A stretch of 64,000 bases of DNA from an uncultured Clostridia bacterium (GTDB taxonomy: Bacteria > Bacillota > Clostridia > Christensenellales > CAG-314), in contig CALVWF010000001.1 of assembly GCA_944364615.1 (NCBI GenBank), positions 1 to 64,000 on the forward strand. The letters run 5' to 3'. Numbering within the stretch: the first letter of the stretch is position 1; every line of letters starts with the position of its first letter. The notes under the pieces were generated by a model. It had not been told where the DNA came from. It did not search any database and worked only from the letters and a program-made list of their open reading frames with translations. This document shows positions 8,977-18,009 of the stretch, piece by piece. The position numbers and the translations under genes are program-made.

Positions 8977-10449
8977 TTAAAGTTTGTGATATACCGCTAT
9001 TCTGACGTCATCTGCTATCACATCGGCGATGTCGGGATTAAATGAGCGCACTTCCTCTTCCGACATTCTCAGAGACTTTGCAAGATCCCACAGCGTCTGT
9101 CCTTTTCTTGCGTGGAAAATCTCTATTGCGCTTGCGCACTGTTCCTCCGCTTTTTCTTCCACATTGCTGATGACTTCCGTCTGCTTGTTCTGCCAGCAAC
9201 TGACGCACATATTGAGTGTAGCGGTGACTGTTTCCGTGCGTACGTCAACATCCACATCGCTGACTGTGACACTCGCCCATGCAAGGCAATCCTGATCGCA
9301 TCCGCTGACGGTAACCGTCTGGCTGAAAGGAACTTCAAGCATTGCATTTTGCAGGTTTTGCTGTTGATCGTAATACAAAACAGACATGGTGAGAACACCC
9401 TCTACGGAAACGCTGTCTTTTTCCGTTGCGCAACGTGTAACCACTGCCGTACAACCGATTTGCGCTACTTTTTCCCCTTTGACGTCAAATGCAAATGTCT
9501 GGCGTATATCGCGTTTTACGCATTGACTTCCCACAGGCAAAGTGCAAGGAAGCATTGATTTTTTCAATAAAAGAGTACCGTTTTTTATGTAGGCGTCTGC
9601 CACTTTTGAAACAATGGTCATCGAACAGTATACCACCGTAAAGCAAACGTTGGATTCGATGCTGAACGAGCCTGACTGCTGATCTTCGCTAAGTTCCAGT
9701 CTCACCTTTGTGTTGCGTACGTTTGCGTAGCCGTAAACAACCGTGCTGTTTCCCTGTAACGGAAATTCTCTGGTAAATTCCGAAGTACAACGCTGACTGG
9801 CAACTTTGTCCTCCGTCGTGTATACAACCGTACCGTGAAGCGCACCTCTTATTGTCACTACGCCTTCCGCTACGCTTATTTCATCCACCGACACGTTACT
9901 TTCGGCAAGCAACACCCCTGACACCGCATTTTCGGCAGGCATCTCGTCGGAAAGTTGAGCATTGAACTGTGTGACGCCGTAAGTATCGCAGACCTGACAG
10001 TCTTCTAATCTGACAAACATATCTTCGCCGCCCACCAACGCAGCGACTGTATTATTACAGAATGCGTAGGCAGTGATTTCCAGTAAAACTCTTACGTTGA
10101 TGACATTGCCCGCCTGTTCGGTCTTGTGATCCACCACGGCGACTTCAAACAGTATTCTCGTAGCGGCATTTATGTATTTGCTGATAAATCTGTCATTGTA
10201 ATCGGCATTGTAATTGAGCCCGTAAGGAATACCGCTTTCGTCGCAATACAGCAATCTGATGTTACTTCTGCCGGAAAAGGACGCTTCTCCTTCCACACAT
10301 TCGGAAGAGTTTATCCAACTGTCCACTCCGACAGACAGAATGTTTGAAACATTGTCCTTGGTCGCAATGCGGATGTTCTGCGAAGTCTGCATTTTTCCCA
10401 GATAAATTTTTTCACAAGCCAAGATATTGTCAAATTGTGCATTTGCCAC
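8977..10449 (-). CDS. DUF3794/SPOCS and LysM protein, SipL-like
   Basis: A 490-residue protein with DUF3794 (SPOCS) type beta-rich repeats through most of its length and a C-terminal LysM domain (FHARKGQTLWDLAKSLRMSE to the end). This is the architecture of SipL, the clostridial spore-coat morphogenetic protein that binds SpoIVA on the forespore surface. Length is close to that of the C. difficile protein. The start is a GTG at 10449 with GGGGG 9 bases upstream. It is monocistronic, ending in its own terminator. The family assignment is firm; equivalence to SipL is inferred. Confidence 0.8.
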   Translation of the reverse strand: MANAQFDNILACEKIYLGKMQTSQNIRIATKDNVSNILSVGVDSWINSSECVEGEASFSGRSNIRLLYCDESGIPYGLNYNADYNDRFISKYINAATRILFEVAVVDHKTEQAGNVINVRVLLEITAYAFCNNTVAALVGGEDMFVRLEDCQVCDTYGVTQFNAQLSDEMPAENAVSGVLLAESNVSVDEISVAEGVVTIRGALHGTVVYTTEDKVASQRCTSEFTREFPLQGNSTVVYGYANVRNTKVRLELSEDQQSGSFSIESNVCFTVVYCSMTIVSKVADAYIKNGTLLLKKSMLPCTLPVGSQCVKRDIRQTFAFDVKGEKVAQIGCTAVVTRCATEKDSVSVEGVLTMSVLYYDQQQNLQNAMLEVPFSQTVTVSGCDQDCLAWASVTVSDVDVDVRTETVTATLNMCVSCWQNKQTEVISNVEEKAEEQCASAIEIFHARKGQTLWDLAKSLRMSEEEVRSFNPDIADVIADDVRIAVYHKL

Positions 10450-10523
10450 GGTTATGTACCCCCAGTTGTAATTTGTACAGTGTAAATATACGCACCGACA
10501 TCTGAAAATATTACCTTAACAAC

Positions 10524-10550
10524 AAAAAAATGCGGAACATCTGTTCCGCA
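10524..10550 (-). terminator. Terminator after zinc-ribbon gene
   Basis: TGCGGAACA/TGTTCCGCA stem with a 2-base loop and a seven-T tail on the minus strand. Confidence 0.85.
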
Positions 10551-10563
10551 TTTTAAACTGCAA

Positions 10564-11064
10564 TCAGTCTTCTTCAGTTTCGTCCTCGTCGTCCTCTTCC
10601 TCGTCGTCGTCGAAGTCTTCGTCTTCATCGTAATCGTCGATGTCGCCGAGATCGTCGGGGTAATCTTCCAATTCACCGTTGTAATTTTCGTCATCTTCGA
10701 AATCGTCGTCGTCTCCGAACTCTTCTTTGAGTTCGTCAAGGGGAATTTCCACATCGTCTGCACCGTCGTCCACCTCGTCGTCCATATAGGCACGCCAATC
10801 GTCGTCGTTTTCCTCCGCTTCCAGTTCGTCTGTGCGCGCAGAAACGGCAAGACAGTTTTCGCACATGTCTTCGTCCATACCTATATACGCAGTTTTACAT
10901 ATAGGACAAAGTTTTGTCGGTTCGTCCTCGTCGATCATATCGTCCAACAGGGTTATTCTGGAACTGAGTCCCATTTCCGCCTTGCAGACATCGCACATAT
11001 CTTCGGTATCGGGAATGTAGTTGAGTTCGCATCTCGGACATTTGATATATTTGACCTTTCCCAT
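10564..11064 (-). CDS. Zinc-ribbon protein with long acidic tail
   Basis: A 166-residue protein of unknown function. The first 90 residues hold two CxxC...CxxC zinc ribbons (CPRC with CDVC, CPIC with CENC). The last 80 residues are mostly Asp and Glu and must be disordered and strongly negative. Ribosome binding site GAGG precedes the ATG at 11064. It has its own terminator and no obvious operon partner. Acidic tails of this kind often contact basic proteins or nucleic-acid-binding factors, but no function is assigned. Confidence 0.75.
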   Translation of the reverse strand: MGKVKYIKCPRCELNYIPDTEDMCDVCKAEMGLSSRITLLDDMIDEDEPTKLCPICKTAYIGMDEDMCENCLAVSARTDELEAEENDDDWRAYMDDEVDDGADDVEIPLDELKEEFGDDDDFEDDENYNGELEDYPDDLGDIDDYDEDEDFDDDEEEDDEDETEED

Positions 11065-11189
11065 AATTACAAACCTCGTAAATATTTTTGCGTCATATCG
11101 ATGCTGAAATAATTTAGCATTAAATGATTAAATTGTAAACTGTTTTTATACATTTTAACGATAAATTATATAAATAACCGTCAGTCATC

Positions 11190-12056
11190 TTACAAATTGA
11201 GCAAAACTATCGCAACTACGCCTAAAACAATGCCTATAATGCCTTTGACGGACAGTTTTTCCTTAAACAACGGAGATACTGCCGCTCCGAGTAACATCGG
11301 CAATCCGCTGGCAATGGGGAAAAATATAACTGCAGGCACTCTGACGATAAAAATGACGTACATTATGTTTCCCACCGCCGTGCTCAGCACAACGATGAGC
11401 AAAGACAGCCAGAACCACTTCGGGCGCACATAGTCGCCGAAATTTTTAAAGCGTGTCTGAATGGCAAACAGAACGGTCATCAGTATACCGCCAGTGAGCA
11501 TGGCGGAAGCAAGCATCTGTACCTGATCCACCGAACTGTCGGCGTTGCTTATCAACTTTATAAATATAGACATTCCGCCGCTCGATATACATGCAATGAC
11601 AATATACAGGTATGATTTTTTGCTGACCTTTTTGTCATCTTCCTCTTTGGTGAAACAAACGAAATAACTTGCAACAAGAAACAGCGCTATTCCCGCTATC
11701 TGCAACGGAAGCACCGTTTCGTTTAAAAACAGCGCGCCGCATATTATAGGTATAAGCATTGCAAGTGCAAGTATGAAGTTTGAAGAGGAAATTTTGCCTG
11801 TACTGACCGCCTTGTTGTAGAAAAACACCATGGAAACAAACAGCACTCCGTAAGGAATGCCGTACAACAATGACGGAATGTGTATGCTGTTCTGCGTGAA
11901 CAGAAGATAAACCGCAACAATAACCGCGCTTAACAGAAAGTTGAACGCGTTCATCAGCGCTTCGTTGTTTTCAGTGCATTTGCGGGCATACAATTTGAAA
12001 CCTATTCCCTGCAAAAACATCAAAAACGCAAGCACGACTGTCAAAAAAATGTTCAT
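11190..12056 (-). CDS. EamA/DMT-family transporter
   Basis: A 288-residue membrane protein with about ten hydrophobic helices arranged as two EamA-type halves, the layout of drug/metabolite transporters. The substrate cannot be read. The ATG at 12056 overlaps the stop of the acetyltransferase gene (ATGA) and has GGAG upstream, so the start 9 codons earlier is rejected. It is the last gene of the udk-phosphatase-GNAT-EamA series. Confidence 0.82.
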   Translation of the reverse strand: MNIFLTVVLAFLMFLQGIGFKLYARKCTENNEALMNAFNFLLSAVIVAVYLLFTQNSIHIPSLLYGIPYGVLFVSMVFFYNKAVSTGKISSSNFILALAMLIPIICGALFLNETVLPLQIAGIALFLVASYFVCFTKEEDDKKVSKKSYLYIVIACISSGGMSIFIKLISNADSSVDQVQMLASAMLTGGILMTVLFAIQTRFKNFGDYVRPKWFWLSLLIVVLSTAVGNIMYVIFIVRVPAVIFFPIASGLPMLLGAAVSPLFKEKLSVKGIIGIVLGVVAIVLLNL

Positions 12057-12763
12057 TTGTTCTCCTTGACTATTCCCATCCAACTGTAATCCCCTATATA
12101 TTCGAGATTATACAGAGCAGCCAACTGTTGGGAAGCCACGTTTCCTTTTACTATATAGGCAAACGGCTTGCCGCCCTGTGCTAAAACTTTACGGCACAGG
12201 TCCACCATCACGTCCAAAGCCATGCCTTTACGTCTGTATTCTGGCAATGTATACAACATTCCGAGGCTGCCCGTAGTGTGCAACATACACCAGCACACAG
12301 GCTTGCCGTCCACATAAATGGCACTGCTCGGTTTGGTGAGAAGATTGGGAACGATCTCTTGCTTGCTTGCCTTGTAAGGAGTACCCTCCGAAATAAGTTG
12401 CCAGTATTCGGGAGACATACTTTCCACCTTGTAGCGAAAAGTGTGAACCAACGGTTTGCCGTTGTAGACGTACAGACCGCAATCCGTACGCCACTCTATC
12501 CTGCCGTAACGTGAGGCAATAGTGTCGGCAAGCGAGGTGCTTGTCGCACACAGTTCGAATTGATTCGGCAAAGTGTCTGCGACTTCGCAGGCAAAGCGTA
12601 CGTCGTCGCCGTTTATACAGCACTGTTCGCCGTCAGTCACCGCTATGTTGCTACCGTCAACGTAAATGGCAGAAGTTTCAGACTGTGCCATTCCGAAAAG
12701 GTTTAATGTAGTATCGTTTCTGAATGCCGAAAGATCGGCGTCATTTAAATTGATTCTTTTCAT
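12053..12763 (-). CDS. GNAT-family N-acetyltransferase
   Basis: A 236-residue protein whose C-terminal half carries the acetyl-CoA loop of the GNAT fold (LYTLPEYRRKGMALDVMVDL, about residues 170-189). The N-terminal half is less conserved and looks like the FR47/glycine-acyltransferase-like subgroup. The acceptor is unknown. An AGGTGA ribosome binding site precedes the ATG, immediately after a strong hairpin. It overlaps the DMT transporter by 4 bases, which suggests the two act on related small molecules. Confidence 0.75.
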   Translation of the reverse strand: MKRINLNDADLSAFRNDTTLNLFGMAQSETSAIYVDGSNIAVTDGEQCCINGDDVRFACEVADTLPNQFELCATSTSLADTIASRYGRIEWRTDCGLYVYNGKPLVHTFRYKVESMSPEYWQLISEGTPYKASKQEIVPNLLTKPSSAIYVDGKPVCWCMLHTTGSLGMLYTLPEYRRKGMALDVMVDLCRKVLAQGGKPFAYIVKGNVASQQLAALYNLEYIGDYSWMGIVKENK

Positions 12764-12774
12764 TTCAAGTCACC

Positions 12775-12801
12775 TAATGCCCCGATTGTTTCGGGGCATT
12801 A
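12775..12801 (-). other. Hairpin before GNAT ribosome binding site
   Basis: A perfect 11-bp stem (TAATGCCCCGA/TCGGGGCATTA) with a 5-base loop, between the phosphatase stop and the GNAT ribosome binding site. There is no T-run on the minus strand, so it is not a normal terminator; it may stabilise or separate the two messages. Confidence 0.65.
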
Positions 12802-12803
12802 CA

Positions 12804-13604
12804 CTAACTCAAATACATGTTTCTGAGTCGGATTATATCCTGTTCGCCAAGATGCAATCTGCTTTTGGCAAATTTTTCTATACCTCCGACACGATCCACT
12901 TCCGACAGTACTATATCTATATATTCTTTCTTTACTATAAGAAATCCTTCCGCTTGCTCAACGGTAAAATCGTCTGCACCTTTCTGTTGCAGCACTTTGA
13001 GCATATGCCGATTAAACTCGACGTAACATCGGTTGGAGTAGAGGTAGTCGTTTACGGCTGTTTCACGGTCGACTCCCAACAACAGAAGCAACAGCAACGC
13101 ACTTGTTCCCGCACGGTCCTTGCCTGCCGAACAGTGCCACAGTACCGCCCCTTCGGGTGTGTCGAGTAACAGTCGGAAAAAACTTTCGAATGCTTTAAGA
13201 CAAAAATCTTCCGTCACGAATTTCGTGTAATTTCCCACCATATAACGGTGACTGGTACCTCCTGTCTCTTTCAGCAGTTTGCTGCCCTCCGTAAGCATGG
13301 TCAGCATATCCGCCGCCTTGTCGAAAGTTACTCCCAGCGTTCGCTTGTCCAGTATGGGAATGTGTACCAACTGCACGCGACCGTCGATATTGTCGGGTGA
13401 GTACTTTGATTCCGAGTCCGTACGCATATCCACCACTTTTTTAAGATGGTATTCGTCTATCAAAAACTCGTAATCGTCCCGTTGCAATTTATTGAGCGCA
13501 CCGCTTCTCAACAACCGTTTTTCCGCAACTTGTCTGCCGTCGGCAGTTTTTACACCGCCGAGATCACGTATGTTGGATACGCTTTTAATATCTATTGTGT
13601 GCAT
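12804..13604 (-). CDS. Tyrosine/serine protein phosphatase-like protein
   Basis: A 266-residue enzyme of the Y_phosphatase3 type. The catalytic P-loop HCSAGKDRAG (near residue 112 in the VLWHC context) has the nucleophilic cysteine and arginine; the N-terminal SVSNIRDLGG is the typical family opening. Likely a dual-specificity phosphatase, possibly acting on phosphorylated small molecules or lipids as some relatives do. It starts one base after the udk stop and has no clear ribosome binding site, so it depends on translational coupling to udk. Confidence 0.85.
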   Translation of the reverse strand: MHTIDIKSVSNIRDLGGVKTADGRQVAEKRLLRSGALNKLQRDDYEFLIDEYHLKKVVDMRTDSESKYSPDNIDGRVQLVHIPILDKRTLGVTFDKAADMLTMLTEGSKLLKETGGTSHRYMVGNYTKFVTEDFCLKAFESFFRLLLDTPEGAVLWHCSAGKDRAGTSALLLLLLLGVDRETAVNDYLYSNRCYVEFNRHMLKVLQQKGADDFTVEQAEGFLIVKKEYIDIVLSEVDRVGGIEKFAKSRLHLGEQDIIRLRNMYLS

Positions 13605-13605
13605 T

Positions 13606-14223
13606 TCAGTTGTCCGCCAGTTTTTTGTTTATCGCGTCTATTATTGTGGACACTGCAATAGCATTGTGTCCGCCTTCGGGTATTATTATATCGGCCTTGC
13701 GTTTGGACGGCTCCACAAACATTTCATGCATGGGTTTTACCGTACTCATGTACTGTTTTATGACCGATTCCATTGTACGTCCGCGCTTGTTGACGTCCCT
13801 GCGCAAACGCCTTATAAATCTGACGTCGGCGTCGGTGTCCACAAACAATTTTATGTCGCAGATGTCGCACAATTGCTTGTTTTCAAACAGCAATATGCCC
13901 TCAACAATGATAATTTGCGCGGGTTCCATATGCTCCCACTTCTCGTTTCGGCTGTGCGTGGAAAAGTTGTAAGTGGGATGATCGATTGCCTTGCCGTTCT
14001 TTAACATCGTCACGTGCTTTACCAGCAACTGCATGTCCAAAGAATTCGGGTGATCGTAGTTGAGTCTTGCACGTTCTTCAAGACTCATACCTTCATTTGC
14101 CTTGTAATAGTAATCGTGAGAAAGAATTACTGCGTTTTTGCCGAATGCCTGATACAATTTGCGCGCAACGGTGGTCTTGCCCGATCCGGTGCCGCCGGCA
14201 ATACCTATGACAAGTCTGTTCAT
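13606..14223 (-). CDS. udk: Uridine kinase
   Basis: A 205-residue kinase of pyrimidine salvage. Walker A GGTGSGKTT lies at residues 10-18; the HDYYYK and NYDHPNS motifs that shape the nucleoside site follow. The ATG at 14223 has GAGG 8 bases upstream, and a clear promoter lies just before it. First gene of a four-gene transcript. Confidence 0.93.
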   Translation of the reverse strand: MNRLVIGIAGGTGSGKTTVARKLYQAFGKNAVILSHDYYYKANEGMSLEERARLNYDHPNSLDMQLLVKHVTMLKNGKAIDHPTYNFSTHSRNEKWEHMEPAQIIIVEGILLFENKQLCDICDIKLFVDTDADVRFIRRLRRDVNKRGRTMESVIKQYMSTVKPMHEMFVEPSKRKADIIIPEGGHNAIAVSTIIDAINKKLADN

Positions 14224-14244
14224 AATAAAAACCTCGCAACGCTT

Positions 14245-14273
14245 ATTTTACCAAACAAATGCTATAAAGTCAA
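14245..14273 (-). promoter_or_regulatory. udk operon promoter
   Basis: TTGACT (14268-14273), 17 bp, TAAAAT (14245-14250) on the minus strand, giving a leader of about 15 bases. Confidence 0.8.
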
Positions 14274-14374
14274 CCTGACGCATTGAAAACCGCCGAAATG
14301 TTTGAAATTTAACCAAACGGACAGATTACAACTAAACGCCTGAACACGACGGCACGGCAATCCACTCTGACGAA

Positions 14375-14403
14375 AAGGGCTGTTCTAATTGAGAACAGCC
14401 CTT
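14375..14403 (-). terminator. Terminator after LRR remnant
   Basis: A 12-bp stem AAGGGCTGTTCT/AGAACAGCCCTT with a 5-base loop; on the minus strand TTTT runs out of the stem. Confidence 0.75.
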
Positions 14404-14417
14404 CACAGTTGAATTTT

Positions 14418-14834
14418 TCAGCCGTCATACACCCACACAACAGGACATTCGGACACATTCCATTCCGGGTACCACACCGACGGTTTTACGTCAGCCTGAC
14501 AATACAATACTGCAGCGGAACAATTTTCAAAGGCGTAATTTCTTATTCGCTGTACGCTTTGCGGAATCACCGCGCTTTGCAACAGTGTGCAACCGCTGAA
14601 TGCCCTGTCCCGGATTGTTACCGTTCCGTCGGGTATTTCAATTCCCTCCAATGATGTGCAATTGTAAAAAGCCAAAGCACCTATTTCTTCCGGTTTGCTG
14701 TACTCGGCAAATGTTACAGAAACCAATCCGCTGCAATTCATAAACGCACCTGATGAAATTTCTGCAACGCCGACGGGAATAATGATACTGTACAAAGTTG
14801 TGCAATCGGCAACTGATTTTATACGCCAACTTAC
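14418..14834 (-). pseudogene. Remnant of a BspA-like leucine-rich repeat protein
   Basis: The C-terminal part of a surface protein made of LRR_5/BspA-type repeats. Four repeat units are visible (for example IPDGTVTIRDRAFSGCTLLQ and IPQSVQRIRNYAFENCSA). The frame is closed upstream by a TAG at 14835-14837 with no convincing start or ribosome binding site, and no signal peptide is present. It ends with its own terminator. A TTG start at 14795 is possible but would begin inside a repeat. Best read as the broken end of a longer gene lost next to the rRNA locus. Confidence 0.7.
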
Positions 14835-14837
14835 CTA

Positions 14838-15072
14838 CACTGCATTGCAATACTTCCCGTTGTTGTGATTTTATTTACTGAATATCGATTAAAATAAATA
14901 TTACAGTTAAATGCACCACTTGCCTGACGCACAACCGTTGTCTTCGCCCGTTACATCCAACGCATTGAATTACGCCGTCTGGATATTTTAGCAAAATTGA
15001 GTTGCAGATAAAATTAAAAGTATCTATAACATCGTGCAAAACATCGTAATCAATATTTCACATATAGGTACA
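14838..15072. other. Non-coding stretch between LRR remnant and 16S terminators
   Basis: AT-rich, with stops in all frames and no tRNA, 5S or 23S sequence recognised. Nothing further seen. Confidence 0.6.
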
Positions 15073-15095
15073 AAAAAAACACAGCGTGCGCTGTG
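15073..15095 (-). terminator. Second terminator downstream of 16S
   Basis: A short GC-rich stem CACAGC/GCTGTG with a 4-base loop, then eight Ts on the minus strand; a backup to the terminator at 15154-15183. Confidence 0.7.
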
Positions 15096-15153
15096 GTACA
15101 AAGGTGGTCGTGTCCGACTGTTTACATTGATTTTATTGCATTTGCCTCAGAGC

Positions 15154-15183
15154 AAAAAAAAACGCACAACGGTTAGTTGTGCG
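15154..15183 (-). terminator. Terminator of the 16S transcript
   Basis: CGCACAAC/GTTGTGCG stem with a 5-base loop and nine Ts on the minus strand, about 220 bases after the 16S 3' end, where an ITS and 23S gene would normally follow. Confidence 0.85.
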
Positions 15184-15260
15184 TAAGTGTTGTGTTTTTA
15201 AAGACAAATACTCCTATTACGAGGGGAACTCGTTGTTTCTTTGCCCTTGTGCCTGAATTT

Positions 15261-15295
15261 ACAGAATAGTAACAACTCTTTTGAATACAGTCAAT
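15261..15295 (-). other. 16S trailer half of the processing stem
   Basis: The trailer ATTGACTGT (15287-15295) and TTACTATTCTGT (15261-15272) are exact complements of leader segments at 16967-16975 and 16995-17006, in nested order. They would close a long stalk around the 16S, the usual RNase III substrate. Confidence 0.85.
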
Positions 15296-15399
15296 CTTTT
15301 TTCGCAGTGTCTTTTTTCTTGTGCTTCACTGCTCTTTGCACTTCCGTACGTATCCTATATAATACGTAATCGACTTCGGTGTAGGTTTCCCTACTCCCT

Positions 15400-16908
<1,509 letters not shown>

Positions 16909-16966
16909 AATCTGACTATGTTAACTTTTGGTTGGTTTCTCCAACCGCTGGCTAAAATCTTTGTTA

Positions 16967-17006
16967 ATTGACTGTGTTCAATTTCGTACTGTTCTTACTA
17001 TTCTGT
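16967..17006 (-). other. 16S leader half of the processing stem, with boxA-like sequence
   Basis: Leader segments ACAGAATAGTAA (16995-17006) and ACAGTCAAT (16967-16975) pair with the trailer at 15261-15295. The neighbouring GCTTGAAAACAGAATAG resembles the boxA antitermination element in Firmicutes rRNA leaders. Confidence 0.8.
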
Positions 17007-17041
17007 TTTCAAGCTTCTTGCTGCCTCTCGACAGCCTATTT

Positions 17042-17070
17042 ATATTACTACATTAACTTACCTTTGTCAA
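17042..17070 (-). promoter_or_regulatory. 16S rRNA promoter
   Basis: TTGACA (17065-17070), 17 bp, TAATAT (17042-17047) on the minus strand; predicted start near 17035. Runs of A and T upstream (17071-17120) look like an UP element. The same promoter is at 49-77. Confidence 0.9.
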
Positions 17071-17213
17071 ACATTTTTTAACATTTTTTAAAAGTTTTTT
17101 AAACTTTTTTTTGCACTGCTTTCTTACCTTTTTAATGACCGTTTTACGTCAAAAAACGCTCTTACGTCGTAGATTTTTCGTGTTTTATTCCGTTACGTAA
17201 GAAAACTTCGCCG

Positions 17214-17242
17214 TTGACTTTTGTACTGCATTGAGTTATAAT
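17214..17242 (+). promoter_or_regulatory. Promoter of cyclodeaminase-family gene
   Basis: TTGACT (17214-17219), 17 bp, TATAAT (17237-17242). The predicted start near 17249 leaves a leader of about 18 bases containing GGAGG and excludes the ATG at 17246. Confidence 0.85.
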
Positions 17243-17266
17243 TGAATGACAACGGAGGTACCTCGC

Positions 17267-17890
17267 ATGATTACGGAAAAATCCACCCGGAAAGAAAACC
17301 CGACATTGCTTATAAACAAGACGCTGAAACAGTATTCCGACATTTTGCAAAGCGACGCCCCTACTCCGGGAGGAGGCAGTGCGTTGGCTTACGCGGGAAC
17401 GCTTGCGGTTGCACTTATAGGCATGGCGGTCAATGTGACAAAGACCAAGTTGTGCAAGAAAAATCTTTACAACAACGGCGCGGAAGACCTTCTGAAAAAA
17501 TTACGGCAACTGGAGGAAAAAATGTGTGACTTCGTGGACAAGGACACAGTTGCTTTTGCCAACATACTTGCTGCTATGCGTATGCCCAAGGATACTCCTC
17601 AGCAAGCGGAATCGCGCAAGGCGGAACTTCAACGGCAATACTACCGCTCCGCGTTGCTTTCTTTGGATATGATGAAAACCGCGGTGGAAATATATTTTGC
17701 CGCAGACGACGCGATACAGTTTGCCGACAGATTTGTGGTAAGCGACGCACACATAGGCAAGAGCCTTGCAAAGTGCGTGGCGCAGAACTGCACGCACAAT
17801 GTCGACGTCAATGCCGACTGTATCTTCGACACAAGCAAACGCCAGGCGATACGCAACAGGAAAAACACCCTGCTGAGTCAACTGAACTGA
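17267..17890 (+). CDS. Cyclodeaminase/cyclohydrolase family protein (FTCD_C)
   Basis: A 207-residue all-helical protein of the formiminotransferase-cyclodeaminase C-terminal family, which in characterised members acts on formimino- or methenyl-tetrahydrofolate. The signature SDAPTPGGGSALAYAGTLA lies near residues 30-50. The ATG at 17267 is chosen because GGAGG is 8 bases upstream and the promoter maps between the two candidate ATGs. It is a single-gene transcript, divergent from the 16S. No histidine-degradation or folate partners are nearby, so the substrate remains open. Confidence 0.85.
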   Translation: MITEKSTRKENPTLLINKTLKQYSDILQSDAPTPGGGSALAYAGTLAVALIGMAVNVTKTKLCKKNLYNNGAEDLLKKLRQLEEKMCDFVDKDTVAFANILAAMRMPKDTPQQAESRKAELQRQYYRSALLSLDMMKTAVEIYFAADDAIQFADRFVVSDAHIGKSLAKCVAQNCTHNVDVNADCIFDTSKRQAIRNRKNTLLSQLN

Positions 17891-17904
17891 CAAACAAATT
17901 AAAC

Positions 17905-17944
17905 AAACAGCGACAGAGCCTTGTTACTCTGTCGCTGTTTTACT
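17905..17944 (+). terminator. Terminator of cyclodeaminase-family gene
   Basis: A perfect 14-bp stem AAACAGCGACAGAG/CTCTGTCGCTGTTT with an 8-base loop, ending in Ts. Confidence 0.9.
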
Positions 17945-18009
17945 ATCATTAAAATATTGAAAATAACAAGCGCGCACAATCACGTTTGTGCCCAAACGTA
18001 ACTTGCGGA

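Noticed and set aside
14838..15072. Integration or prophage attachment site next to the 16S
   Set aside because: No integrase, no tRNA and no direct repeat flanking a segment were found.
15184..15399. Possible tRNA or 23S start downstream of the 16S
   Set aside because: No cloverleaf, no TTCRANNC arm and no 23S 5' sequence seen; two terminators follow instead.
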